DNA of 9,873 nucleotides from Paracoccaceae bacterium (GTDB lineage Bacteria; Pseudomonadota; Alphaproteobacteria; Rhodobacterales; Rhodobacteraceae), in assembly GCA_003565055.1 (NCBI GenBank), contig PXDM01000142.1, forward strand, positions 1 to 9,873. The letters are read 5' to 3'. The translations under genes were made by a program, and so were the position numbers. The notes beneath the pieces are model-generated. The model searched no databases. It was not told the DNA's origin and worked only from the letters and a program-made list of their open reading frames with translations. Shown here piece after piece: positions 1 to 6,195 of this stretch; positions within the stretch are counted from its first letter, which is position 1, and each line of letters starts with the position of its first letter.

Positions 1-1
1 A

Positions 2-628
2 AAGGGCGTGATCCGGTCGAAAGAGCATGCCTTCAGTCAGGATGGCGGGCTGGCGGTGCTGTTCGGCAATCTGGCCGAGCAGGGCTGCATCGTGAAAACG
101 GCTGGGGTGGACGAGACGATCCTGAAATTCTCAGGCCCTGCGCATGTGTTTGAATCACAAGATGATGCCGTCAGCGGGATTCTGACGGGCAAGGTCAAGG
201 CGGGCGAGGTCGTGATCATCCGCTACGAGGGACCGCGCGGCGGGCCGGGGATGCAGGAAATGCTCTATCCGACGAGCTATCTGAAATCGAAGGGGCTGGG
301 GAAGGCTTGCGCGTTGGTGACGGACGGGCGGTTCTCGGGCGGTACATCGGGGCTGTCCATCGGCCATGTCTCGCCCGAAGCCGAAGAAGGCGGGCTGATC
401 GGGCTGGTGGAGCAGGGCGATCTGATCGAGATCGACATTCCGGGCCGCACCATCCATCTGGCCGTGGATGACGCCACCATCGCCACGCGCCGCGAAGCGC
501 AGGCGGCGAAGGGCTGGGTTCCCGCCAAGCCGCGCCCGCGCAAGGTCTCGACGGCTCTGCGCGCCTATGCGGCGCTCACCACCTCTGCGGCCATGGGGGC
601 CGTGCGCAAATTGCCCGAAGGGATGTAA
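2..628 (+). CDS. ilvD: Dihydroxy-acid dehydratase, C-terminal part (5' end outside window)
   Basis: IlvD converts 2,3-dihydroxy-isovalerate and 2,3-dihydroxy-methylvalerate to the 2-keto acids used for valine, leucine and isoleucine. It is a cytoplasmic Fe-S enzyme. About 208 C-terminal residues are present and the reading frame is open at base 2, so the gene starts upstream. The GTG at base 8 is an internal codon, not a start. Family signatures are visible: GCIVKTAGVD, FESQDDAV, RYEGPRGGPGMQEMLYP and DGRFSGGTSGLSIGHVSPEA, which includes the conserved serine of the RFSGG segment. The C-terminal tail with KVSTALRAYAALTTSA fits the long, E. coli-like form of about 610 residues. The Fe-S cysteines lie in the missing N-terminal part and cannot be checked. 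An aminotransferase follows 3 nt after the stop, suggesting co-transcription. Identification is firm. Confidence 0.96.
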   Translation, partial: KGVIRSKEHAFSQDGGLAVLFGNLAEQGCIVKTAGVDETILKFSGPAHVFESQDDAVSGILTGKVKAGEVVIIRYEGPRGGPGMQEMLYPTSYLKSKGLGKACALVTDGRFSGGTSGLSIGHVSPEAEEGGLIGLVEQGDLIEIDIPGRTIHLAVDDATIATRREAQAAKGWVPAKPRPRKVSTALRAYAALTTSAAMGAVRKLPEGM

Positions 629-631
629 TTG

Positions 632-1495
632 ATGAGCCGCATCGTCTATGTGAATGGCGACTATCTGCCCGAGGGCGAGGCCAAGGTCTCGATCTTCGAC
701 CGGGGCTTTCTGATGGCCGATGGTGTCTATGAGGTCACGACCGTCATCGACGGCAAGCTGATCGACTTTGACGGGCATTTCACCCGGCTGGAACGGTCCT
801 TGGGCGAGTTGGACATCGCCAATCCGATGGATCGCGAGGCATGGCTGGAGGTGCACCGCCAGTTGGTTGCGCAGAACGCGGTCGAGCTGGGCATGGTCTA
901 TCTGCAGGTCACGCGCGGCGCGCCGGGTGATCGGGATTTCATCTTTCCCGACCCCGAGACGACCGCACCGACCGTCGTGCTCTTCACGCAATCGAACCCG
1001 GCGCTGGTCGACAGCCCGAAGGCGAAGAAGGGCATCAAGGTCGTGACCATCGACGATATCCGCTGGGGGCGGCGTGATATCAAGACGGTGCAACTGCTCT
1101 ACCCGTCAATGGGCAAGATGATGGCGATCAAGCAGGGCGCGGATGATGCCTGGATGGTGCAGGACGGGGCCGTGACCGAGGGCACGTCCAACAACGCCTA
1201 TATCATCAAGGACGGGCGCATCATCACTCGCGCGCTGTCCAATGACATCTTGCACGGCATCACCCGCGCCGCTGTTCTGCGTTTTGCGCAAGAGGCGCAG
1301 ATGCAGGTGGAGGAGCGCAATTTCACCGTCGATGAGGCCAAGGATGCGGATGAGGCTTTCGTGACCTCTGCGAGCACCTTCGTCATGCCGGTAGTTGAGA
1401 TTGACGGCACAAAGCTCGGCACGGGTGCGCCTGGCCCGCTCGCGACCCGCCTGCGCGAAATCTATATCGACGAAAGCCGCAAGGCCGCGCTCTGA
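632..1495 (+). CDS. Class IV PLP aminotransferase, D-amino-acid (D-alanine) aminotransferase type
   Basis: This is a 287-residue fold-type IV PLP enzyme. Lengthwise similarity to Bacillus D-amino-acid aminotransferase is visible: the DRGFLMADGVYEV segment (residues 23-35), FDGHFTRLERS (46-56), LQVTRGAPGDRDF (91-103), the DIK segment holding the likely PLP lysine K151, VTEGTSNNAY with the cofactor glutamate E183 (181-190), and LHGITR (207-212). D-amino-acid aminotransferases interconvert D-alanine and D-glutamate with their 2-oxo acids. Branched-chain aminotransferases share the fold, and the ilvD neighbour makes a role with branched-chain keto acids possible. The ADGVYEV segment favours the D-amino-acid group. 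The ATG at 632 is preferred over the in-frame TTG at 629, because a GAAGGGA ribosome-binding site (617-623) lies 8 nt before the ATG. The gene sits 3 nt after ilvD, inside the same likely transcript, and converges on the RTX-like gene. The family is secure; the substrate is not. Confidence 0.88.
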   Translation: MSRIVYVNGDYLPEGEAKVSIFDRGFLMADGVYEVTTVIDGKLIDFDGHFTRLERSLGELDIANPMDREAWLEVHRQLVAQNAVELGMVYLQVTRGAPGDRDFIFPDPETTAPTVVLFTQSNPALVDSPKAKKGIKVVTIDDIRWGRRDIKTVQLLYPSMGKMMAIKQGADDAWMVQDGAVTEGTSNNAYIIKDGRIITRALSNDILHGITRAAVLRFAQEAQMQVEERNFTVDEAKDADEAFVTSASTFVMPVVEIDGTKLGTGAPGPLATRLREIYIDESRKAAL

Positions 1496-1503
1496 GCGCG
1501 GCC
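1483..1503. terminator. GC-rich hairpin between convergent genes, likely bidirectional terminator
   Basis: A perfect 9-bp stem (GGCCGCGCT paired with AGCGCGGCC) with a CTG loop overlaps the aminotransferase stop codon (1493-1495). It lies 8 nt beyond the stop of the convergent RTX-like gene. Flanking AA and TT can extend the stem across a one-base bulge. The convergent gap is only 15 bp, so one hairpin probably serves both transcripts. The T-tract is poor on both sides (CTTGCCCTT on plus, TTGCGGCTTT on minus), so termination strength is uncertain. Confidence 0.55.
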
Positions 1504-1510
1504 CTTGCCC

Positions 1511-3160
1511 TTACGCGGCAAGCCCGCCGTCGCTCGGCACGAAGGTAAGCGAGAGCTCGACCACATCTGCCGTGGTGAAACCCTGCAGCACGGCGATGCT
1601 CTGCCCGGTGCTGTCATTCTCCACGATCAGCCCAGCGTCGGAGTCGCGGAACTCAAGCCCCTCAAACGGATCAATCTGTGCTTGAATGGTCAGGGTATCG
1701 GTCTCCGGGTTGAAGCCGGCGATGACAGTCGGCCCGAAGTTCAGCAGAAATTCATCATGCGGGATCGTGATGTCCACAGGCCCTGCGCCCGCAGTGATCG
1801 CCGTATTCGCGTAGGTCAGAACAGTATTCGTACTTGGACCGACTTCAAAGGCATATCCGCCTGCGAATCCTGCCCAGAAGGTGACGATATTCGGCCCCTC
1901 ACCGCCGACCACAGTGCCTCTCGAAAAGGCAAGCCCCTCATTGTCACCCAGGGAGATAACATTGGTGCCGGGGCCACCGATCACTGTTAGCGGCGAGACG
2001 AAGACCGAATTTCCGAATGTCAGCTCCTGCACAGGTCCATCGCGGGCATCCAGAATGAGATCGCCAGGCGATCCGTCAAAAGAGAACCTGCTGATGGCCG
2101 CCTCGACAGTCATCAGATGCTGGCCTGGCAAACGCAGAGCGACGGTGCCATCCTCACTCAGCGCGACTTCGGTCCCGCCAACCGGGCTGCCGAAGCCGCC
2201 CTCCGTCGCCGTGGTGAAGCTAAGCATGACTTCTTCTGCACGCACGGCATCACCAAAGGCCGCTGTGATCTGCTCGGCAGTCAACACAGTGCCGGGCACT
2301 ATGTCTACGATTTGGACCTCCAGCGTAGTGTCAAAGAGCGTGCTGACGAAAACCCCATCGGGCAAGGACAGGTCCACGGGGTCCGCATCATCACCGGGCG
2401 CTTGCGGTGTCAGATCGTCATCCGTGTCGGGTTCCTGATCATCGGCCTCGGGGAAGGCATAGACTGCGCCGATCACCTCCAGCGCATCGAAATCCGTCGC
2501 CAGCGCGACCAGCCCGGATTGCGCATCGCCGCTTCCATAGCTCGACAGTTGCACCACGTCGATGCCATTGACCCGGATCAGGACACCGCCATCGCCGGGG
2601 CCGGGCACGCCGGTCAGGATGACGGGGTTCTCGGTCGTGCCTGTGTCGCCAAGGTCGAACTGGCGCAGGTCCAGCACAAGCTGGTCCTCGTCGGGGTTGA
2701 AATCCACGATCACGCTGGGCGCGACTGGCGCTCCGCTGCGGTCGAGCAGATCACCCTCTTCTGACACCCCGACAGGCAGGATCACGAATGTGTCCTCGCC
2801 CGTCCCGCCACGCAGGAAGGCATCGCCGCCAATCGAGATCAGCGTGTCATCGCCTGCACCGCCGCGGAGCGTGCTGTTTCCATCCGTGATCAGCGTATCA
2901 TTGCCAGCAAACCCGCGCAGGATTTCGCCACCCGGACTGAAGATCACATCGTCGCCGGGCGTGCCTTCCACAAGCACGGGTGCCGCGCGCGCTTCGTCAT
3001 CGGGTGTCGCAGCATCGGGGCTGTCGTCGTCGGTGTTTTGCGTGGCATCATCCGCGTCGACTTCGGGCGGTGTGTCATCGGAATTCGAGGAACTGAACAG
3101 ATCCGACAGGACGAAAACTGCACCAATACCGAGGAGAAAAACCAAAGGAGCAGTGACCAT
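1511..3160 (-). CDS. Membrane-anchored, acidic RTX-like calcium-binding protein
   Basis: This 549-residue protein has no recognisable catalytic motif. Residues 4-20 form a hydrophobic segment with no positively charged residues before it. An Asp/Ser/Pro-rich acidic linker follows (about 22-60). Residues 65-125 carry degenerate RTX nonapeptide repeats (GTPGDDVI, GFAGNDTLI, GGAGDDTLI, GGTGEDTFVI), which in this family bind calcium in a parallel beta-roll. A short beta-rich unit with DFNPDEDQLVLDL follows (about 150-230). Another acidic Asp/Pro linker follows (238-262), then a large beta-rich region ending in a second FNPETDTLTIQ unit (484-493). RTX proteins are usually exported by type I secretion or displayed at the surface. 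The N-terminal hydrophobic segment suggests a membrane anchor with the rest outside the cytoplasm. The ATG at 3160 has a weak GAAAG site 7 nt upstream. No secretion genes are nearby. The RTX assignment is good; the function is unknown. Confidence 0.8.
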   Translation of the reverse strand: MVTAPLVFLLGIGAVFVLSDLFSSSNSDDTPPEVDADDATQNTDDDSPDAATPDDEARAAPVLVEGTPGDDVIFSPGGEILRGFAGNDTLITDGNSTLRGGAGDDTLISIGGDAFLRGGTGEDTFVILPVGVSEEGDLLDRSGAPVAPSVIVDFNPDEDQLVLDLRQFDLGDTGTTENPVILTGVPGPGDGGVLIRVNGIDVVQLSSYGSGDAQSGLVALATDFDALEVIGAVYAFPEADDQEPDTDDDLTPQAPGDDADPVDLSLPDGVFVSTLFDTTLEVQIVDIVPGTVLTAEQITAAFGDAVRAEEVMLSFTTATEGGFGSPVGGTEVALSEDGTVALRLPGQHLMTVEAAISRFSFDGSPGDLILDARDGPVQELTFGNSVFVSPLTVIGGPGTNVISLGDNEGLAFSRGTVVGGEGPNIVTFWAGFAGGYAFEVGPSTNTVLTYANTAITAGAGPVDITIPHDEFLLNFGPTVIAGFNPETDTLTIQAQIDPFEGLEFRDSDAGLIVENDSTGQSIAVLQGFTTADVVELSLTFVPSDGGLAA

Positions 3161-3167
3161 AACGGGA

Positions 3168-3172
3168 CTTTC
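3168..3172 (-). promoter_or_regulatory. Weak ribosome-binding site of the RTX-like gene
   Basis: GAAAG on the minus strand ends 7 nt before the ATG at 3160. It is a weak Shine-Dalgarno match but correctly spaced, and it supports this start over internal ones. Confidence 0.4.
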
Positions 3173-3188
3173 AAAAAAAGTTAAAAGT

Positions 3189-3219
3189 AATATCGTCGCA
3201 AGGGTCGTGCTCTTGTCAA
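3189..3219 (-). promoter_or_regulatory. Putative sigma-70-type promoter of the RTX-like gene
   Basis: On the minus strand a consensus TTGACA -35 box (3219-3214) is followed 19 nt later by GATATT (3194-3189), a 4/6 match to the -10 consensus. The start codon follows 28 nt further on. The region between the -10 and the start is strikingly AT-rich against this GC-rich background. The 19-nt spacing is longer than ideal, so the -35 is better supported than the -10. Confidence 0.4.
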
Positions 3220-3261
3220 TCCATTTTCAGCGGCGCCGGAGTCGCGCCAGCGCAGCCTGTC

Positions 3262-3285
3262 TCGGAAATGGGGTTAGTTTTCCGA
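3262..3285. repeat. 7-bp inverted repeat between cobS and the RTX-like gene
   Basis: TCGGAAA (3262-3268) and TTTCCGA (3279-3285) form a perfect 7-bp inverted repeat with a 10-nt centre. A third TCGGAA copy lies at 3302-3307. The element is downstream of the cobS stop and about 43 bp upstream of the RTX-like gene's -35 box. No T-tract follows on the minus strand, so an intrinsic terminator for cobS is unlikely. It could be an operator or a chance repeat. The rest of the 157-bp gap (3161-3317) holds only the promoter described separately. Confidence 0.3.
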
Positions 3286-3317
3286 TTGTATGATGTCTGT
3301 TTCGGAATTGGTGACAA

Positions 3318-4070
3318 TTACGCAGTCAAGGCAGCCGACAGAACCACAAGCACCGTTGTCTCGCTGGTGAGTTGCACCGCGCCCAGCACATCGCCCGTTT
3401 GACCACCGAGTCGGCTGAGCGCAAGGCGCGCGATCATGAGCGCACTCAGCGCACCCGCGACCAGTGCGGCCAGAGCAGGCATCCCAACCCAGAGCGCCAG
3501 CCCCAGCACCAGCGCAGCCCCGACCCATGCGCCCCGATGCGCGCTGCCCGCAGCCATCGCGCCCAGCCCCTCTGCGCGGGCAGGCGGGAGCGTGCTCAGG
3601 GCTAGAAGCATCGCCAGACGGCTCGCCACGCCCGCCAGCAGCAGGGCGGGAAGCGCCTGCACCGGGTCGATCTGCGCGAGCGCCCCGACCCCCAGCCCGA
3701 CCGCGAAGATCAGCGCGAGTACCCCGTAGCTGCCGATGCGGCTGTCGCGCATGATCTCCAGCGCGCGGGCCTTGTCGCGCCCGCCGCCAATCCCGTCCGC
3801 AAAATCCGCGAGCCCATCGCAATGCAGCGCGCCGGTCAGCAGCACCATTGCCCCATAGGCGAGCCCGGCGGCGAGCCCCGCCCCCAGCCCCGCGACCTGT
3901 GCGGCCCAGAGCACGGCCCAGCCCGCGCCCCCGGTGATCAGCCCGACGAGCGGGAAGGCCCAGGCGGCTTGCGCGAGGTTCGGCACTGGCTCTGACACCT
4001 GCCCCATCGGCAAGCGCGTCAGCATCATCACAGCAAGCCGCAACTCCGCGCTGCGTTGGCGCAGGCTCAT
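3318..4070 (-). CDS. cobS: Adenosylcobinamide-GDP ribazoletransferase (cobalamin synthase)
   Basis: CobS is an inner-membrane enzyme. It joins adenosylcobinamide-GDP to alpha-ribazole(-phosphate), giving adenosylcobalamin(-5'-phosphate) and GMP. The 250-residue product has the usual family length and several hydrophobic segments (about 34-60, 62-82, 115-133, 137-160, 181-215, 238-250). Its signature motifs are HCDGLADFADGIGGG (83-97), a metal- and substrate-binding region, then ALEIMRDSRIGSYG (103-116) and GGQTGDVLGAVQ (222-233) followed by E237. The start ATG (4070-4068) overlaps the cobT stop by 4 nt (ATGA), indicating translational coupling and shared transcription. It is the last gene of the minus-strand cobU-cobT-cobS arm. 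The Pseudomonas denitrificans name is CobV. Confidence 0.96.
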   Translation of the reverse strand: MSLRQRSAELRLAVMMLTRLPMGQVSEPVPNLAQAAWAFPLVGLITGGAGWAVLWAAQVAGLGAGLAAGLAYGAMVLLTGALHCDGLADFADGIGGGRDKARALEIMRDSRIGSYGVLALIFAVGLGVGALAQIDPVQALPALLLAGVASRLAMLLALSTLPPARAEGLGAMAAGSAHRGAWVGAALVLGLALWVGMPALAALVAGALSALMIARLALSRLGGQTGDVLGAVQLTSETTVLVVLSAALTA

Positions 4071-5068
4071 CCCGGTCCGATCCCGGCTTCCGCGAATGTC
4101 GCCATGCCGTCATGGCAGGCCAGCGCCCCGCGCAGGATACCAAGCGCCAGCGCCGCGCCCGTGCCCTCGCCCAGACCCATGCCCAGCGACAGGATCGGGC
4201 GCTTGCCCATCGCCTCGCACAGCGCGCCATGTCCCGGCTCGATGCTCAGATGGCCGATCAGGCAATGATCGAGCAGCGCGGGGTTCGCGCCATGGAGCGG
4301 GGCCGTGGCCGCTGTGCAGATATAGCCGTCGAGCATCACCGGGATGCGTGCCACGCGCGCGGCCAGCACAGCGCCGCAGATCGCCGCTTGCTCGCGCCCG
4401 CCAAGTGCCGCGAGCATCTGCAACGGGCTGCGCCCTTCATGCAGGGCGAGACCTTGGGCCACCACTTCGGCTTTGCGCGCCATGCCGTCCGCGTCGCTGC
4501 CTGTGCCGCGCCCGACCCAATCGCCCGGCGCGCCACCGTAAACCGCATGGGCCAGCGCCGCAGAGACGGTCGAATTGCCGATCCCCATCTCGCCCAGGAT
4601 CACGATATCCGCATCCGGGTCGACCGCCGCCGCGCCTCGGTTGAGTGCGTCGAGACAGTCGGCCTCGCTCATCGCGGCTGTTTTCGTGAAATCCTCGGTC
4701 GGCTGGTCGAGATCCAGCGCGATGACTTGCAGATCCGCGCCCGCCACGCGGCAAAGCTGGTTGATCGCCGCCCCGCCTGCGTTGAAATTCGCGACCATCA
4801 GCGCGGTGACCTCTTGCGGGAAGGGGTTGACGCCCTGCGCGCAGATGCCGTGATTTCCGGCGAAAACCAGCGCCTGCGCCCGGTCGATGCGGGGCCGGTC
4901 AGTGCCCTGCCATCCGGCCATGAATTCGGCCAGCTCTTCGAGCCGCCCCAGCGAACCGGGGGGCTTGGTCAGTTGCGCCTGCCTTGCGCGCGCGGCCTCG
5001 ATCGCGGCTGCGTCGGGCTGCGGCAGATCGAGGCGAAGGATATCGTCAAGCGTGGTGAGCAGGGTCAT
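4067..5068 (-). CDS. cobT: Nicotinate-nucleotide:dimethylbenzimidazole phosphoribosyltransferase
   Basis: CobT transfers the phosphoribosyl group of nicotinate mononucleotide to 5,6-dimethylbenzimidazole, giving alpha-ribazole 5'-phosphate, the precursor of the lower ligand of cobalamin. The 333-residue product is close to the family length of about 350. Motifs in order are LTKPPGSLGRLEEL (33-46), VFAGNHGI (68-75, where some homologues have ADHG), NFNAGGAAIN (94-103), ILGEMGIGNSTVSAAL (157-172), VGRGTGSD (185-192), and MGLGEGTGAALAL (297-309). E301 in the last motif corresponds to the catalytic glutamate of the family. The ATG (5068-5066) overlaps the cobU stop by 4 nt and the stop overlaps the cobS start by 4 nt, so the three genes form one tight transcription unit. 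The Pseudomonas denitrificans name is CobU. Confidence 0.97.
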   Translation of the reverse strand: MTLLTTLDDILRLDLPQPDAAAIEAARARQAQLTKPPGSLGRLEELAEFMAGWQGTDRPRIDRAQALVFAGNHGICAQGVNPFPQEVTALMVANFNAGGAAINQLCRVAGADLQVIALDLDQPTEDFTKTAAMSEADCLDALNRGAAAVDPDADIVILGEMGIGNSTVSAALAHAVYGGAPGDWVGRGTGSDADGMARKAEVVAQGLALHEGRSPLQMLAALGGREQAAICGAVLAARVARIPVMLDGYICTAATAPLHGANPALLDHCLIGHLSIEPGHGALCEAMGKRPILSLGMGLGEGTGAALALGILRGALACHDGMATFAEAGIGPG

Positions 5069-5577
5069 TGCGGTTTCACTTTCAGCGGTTGACCAGAGAT
5101 ACAGAACCAGACTTCGTCGCAGACGGCCGCGACGCGCTGGTTGCCCCAGCCCGCCGCGTCGCGAAAGGCGCGGGCAAGCGCGTTTTCGGGCACGATACCT
5201 GCGCCGACTTCATTGGTGACGAAAACCACCGGCGCGCGCAGATCGGGGATCAGGCCGCAGAGCGCTGCGACCTCTGTTTCCCAGTCGCGCCCGGCGAGCA
5301 TCAGGTTTGACAGCCACAGCGTCAGGCAATCGACCAGTCGCGGGGTCGTCCTGTCGTTGTCGCGCAGCGCCCCGACCAGATCCAGCGGCGCGTTCAGCGT
5401 CTGCCATTCCGGCCCGCGCCGCGCGCGATGATGGGCGATGCGCGCGCGCATCTCGTCATCGTAAGCCTCGGCCGTGGCGATATAAATCGCCCTGTCCCCC
5501 AGCGCGAGGGTCTTGGTCTCGGCGAGTTGGCTCTTGCCCGAACGCGCCCCGCCTGTGATGAGGATCGACTTTACCAT
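5065..5577 (-). CDS. cobU: Adenosylcobinamide kinase / adenosylcobinamide-phosphate guanylyltransferase
   Basis: CobU phosphorylates adenosylcobinamide and then transfers GMP from GTP to it, forming adenosylcobinamide-GDP. With the ATG at 5577 the product has 170 residues, near the 180 of Salmonella CobU. Visible motifs are the P-loop GGARSGKS (9-16) immediately after a short beta strand, IYIATAEAYDDEM (31-43), RIAHHRARRGPEWQT (46-60) containing the histidine region that is guanylylated in the family, VDCLTLWLSNL (82-92), and VTNEVGAGIVPENALARAFRD (120-140). The frame stays open upstream to 5661, but the extra 28 residues would overlap the divergent phosphatase gene and precede the P-loop unnaturally, so the 5577 start is preferred. 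No clear Shine-Dalgarno sequence precedes it; a 23-bp palindrome ends 10 nt upstream. It is the first gene of the minus-strand arm. The Pseudomonas denitrificans name is CobP. Confidence 0.95.
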   Translation of the reverse strand: MVKSILITGGARSGKSQLAETKTLALGDRAIYIATAEAYDDEMRARIAHHRARRGPEWQTLNAPLDLVGALRDNDRTTPRLVDCLTLWLSNLMLAGRDWETEVAALCGLIPDLRAPVVFVTNEVGAGIVPENALARAFRDAAGWGNQRVAAVCDEVWFCISGQPLKVKPQ

Positions 5578-5587
5578 GGCGACATGA

Positions 5588-5610
5588 CAAATCAGGTTTA
5601 GCCTGATTTG
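5588..5610. promoter_or_regulatory. Perfect 9-bp inverted repeat in the divergent cob intergenic region
   Basis: CAAATCAGG (5588-5596) and CCTGATTTG (5602-5610) are perfectly complementary around a TTTAG centre. The element occupies half of the 45-bp gap (5578-5622) between divergent cobU and the phosphatase gene. It ends 10 nt before the cobU ATG and 12 nt before the phosphatase ATG. It could be an operator for a dimeric repressor controlling both arms, or a hairpin formed in either mRNA near the ribosome-binding position. It does not look like a cobalamin riboswitch, which would need about 200 nt. The role is inferred from symmetry and position only. Confidence 0.5.
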
Positions 5611-5622
5611 AAAAGCCGCAAG

Positions 5623-6192
5623 ATGCCGCACGACGCCCGCGAATTGATCCTGATCCGCCATGCGCCCGCCCTGACCGGGGGGCGGCTCTGCGGGCGTGTA
5701 GATGTGCCTGCTGCGCTGGATGACGCGCCTGCTTTGGCGCGCACGGCCCGCGCCCTGCGTGACGTGGCGGATGTCATCACCAGCCCTGCTTTGCGTTGCC
5801 GCCAGACCGCCGCAGCACTCTTTCCAGCGCTCGATCCGCCTTCGGACCCGCGCCTGTGGGAGCAGGATTTCGGCGCGGAAGACGGGCTGGCCTATGCGGA
5901 TCTGCCTGATCTCGGCCCGCTTTCGCTGGAGGCGCTGGCCGCGCGCCAGCCAGCGGGCGGCGAGAGTTTCGCGCAGATGGTCGCGCGCGTCCGCCCGGCG
6001 TTATTAGCGCTCGGCGCTCCGGGCGGCCCGGTCGCGGTGATCGCCCATGCGGGCACAGTGCGCGCAGGGCTGGCACTGGCAATGGGGTCGGCGCCCGCAG
6101 CCCTCGCCTTTGAGATCGCCCCCCTCTCGCTCACCCGGTTGCGGGCCTATGATGGCGGGTTCTCGGTGATCTCCGTGAACCTCCTGGCCTGA
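5623..6192 (+). CDS. cobC: Histidine phosphatase family protein, likely CobC-type alpha-ribazole phosphatase
   Basis: This 189-residue protein is a branch-1 histidine phosphatase. Visible motifs are LILIRHAP with the phospho-accepting H13 (RHA replaces the common RHG), VITSPALRCRQTA with R58 (51-63), LWEQDFGAEDGL with the acidic E80 (78-89), GGESFAQMVARV (112-123), and IAHAGTVRAGL with the second histidine H142 (140-150). CobC-type members remove the 5'-phosphate from alpha-ribazole phosphate or adenosylcobalamin phosphate. The family alone does not prove this substrate; position as first gene of the plus-strand cob arm makes it likely. The ATG at 5623 is preferred because an in-frame TTG at 5608 lies inside the palindrome. 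No clear Shine-Dalgarno sequence is seen. The next gene begins 3 nt after the stop. This cobC is not the decarboxylase called cobC in Pseudomonas denitrificans. Confidence 0.85.
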   Translation: MPHDARELILIRHAPALTGGRLCGRVDVPAALDDAPALARTARALRDVADVITSPALRCRQTAAALFPALDPPSDPRLWEQDFGAEDGLAYADLPDLGPLSLEALAARQPAGGESFAQMVARVRPALLALGAPGGPVAVIAHAGTVRAGLALAMGSAPAALAFEIAPLSLTRLRAYDGGFSVISVNLLA

Positions 6193-6195
6193 GCG

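Noticed and set aside
155..1093. Long open frame of 312 codons on the minus strand opposite ilvD and the aminotransferase
   Set aside because: The plus strand carries two recognised genes here. The antisense product is rich in Arg, His and Asp with no family motif, typical of the mirror frame of GC-rich genes.
3228..3248. GGCGC-N7-GCGCC-like pairing as a cobS terminator
   Set aside because: The stem is only 5 bp and no T-run follows on the minus strand. Random pairing of this kind is common at this GC content.
5578..5622. Cobalamin riboswitch upstream of the cob genes
   Set aside because: The gap is only 45 bp and no B12-box-like core was recognised there by eye. A riboswitch needs about 200 nt. 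A covariance-model search (Rfam cobalamin) would be decisive.
5578..5661. N-terminal 28-residue extension of CobU
   Set aside because: It would overlap the divergent phosphatase gene and the palindrome and place unrelated sequence before the P-loop. The ATG at 5577 gives the normal CobU N-terminus.
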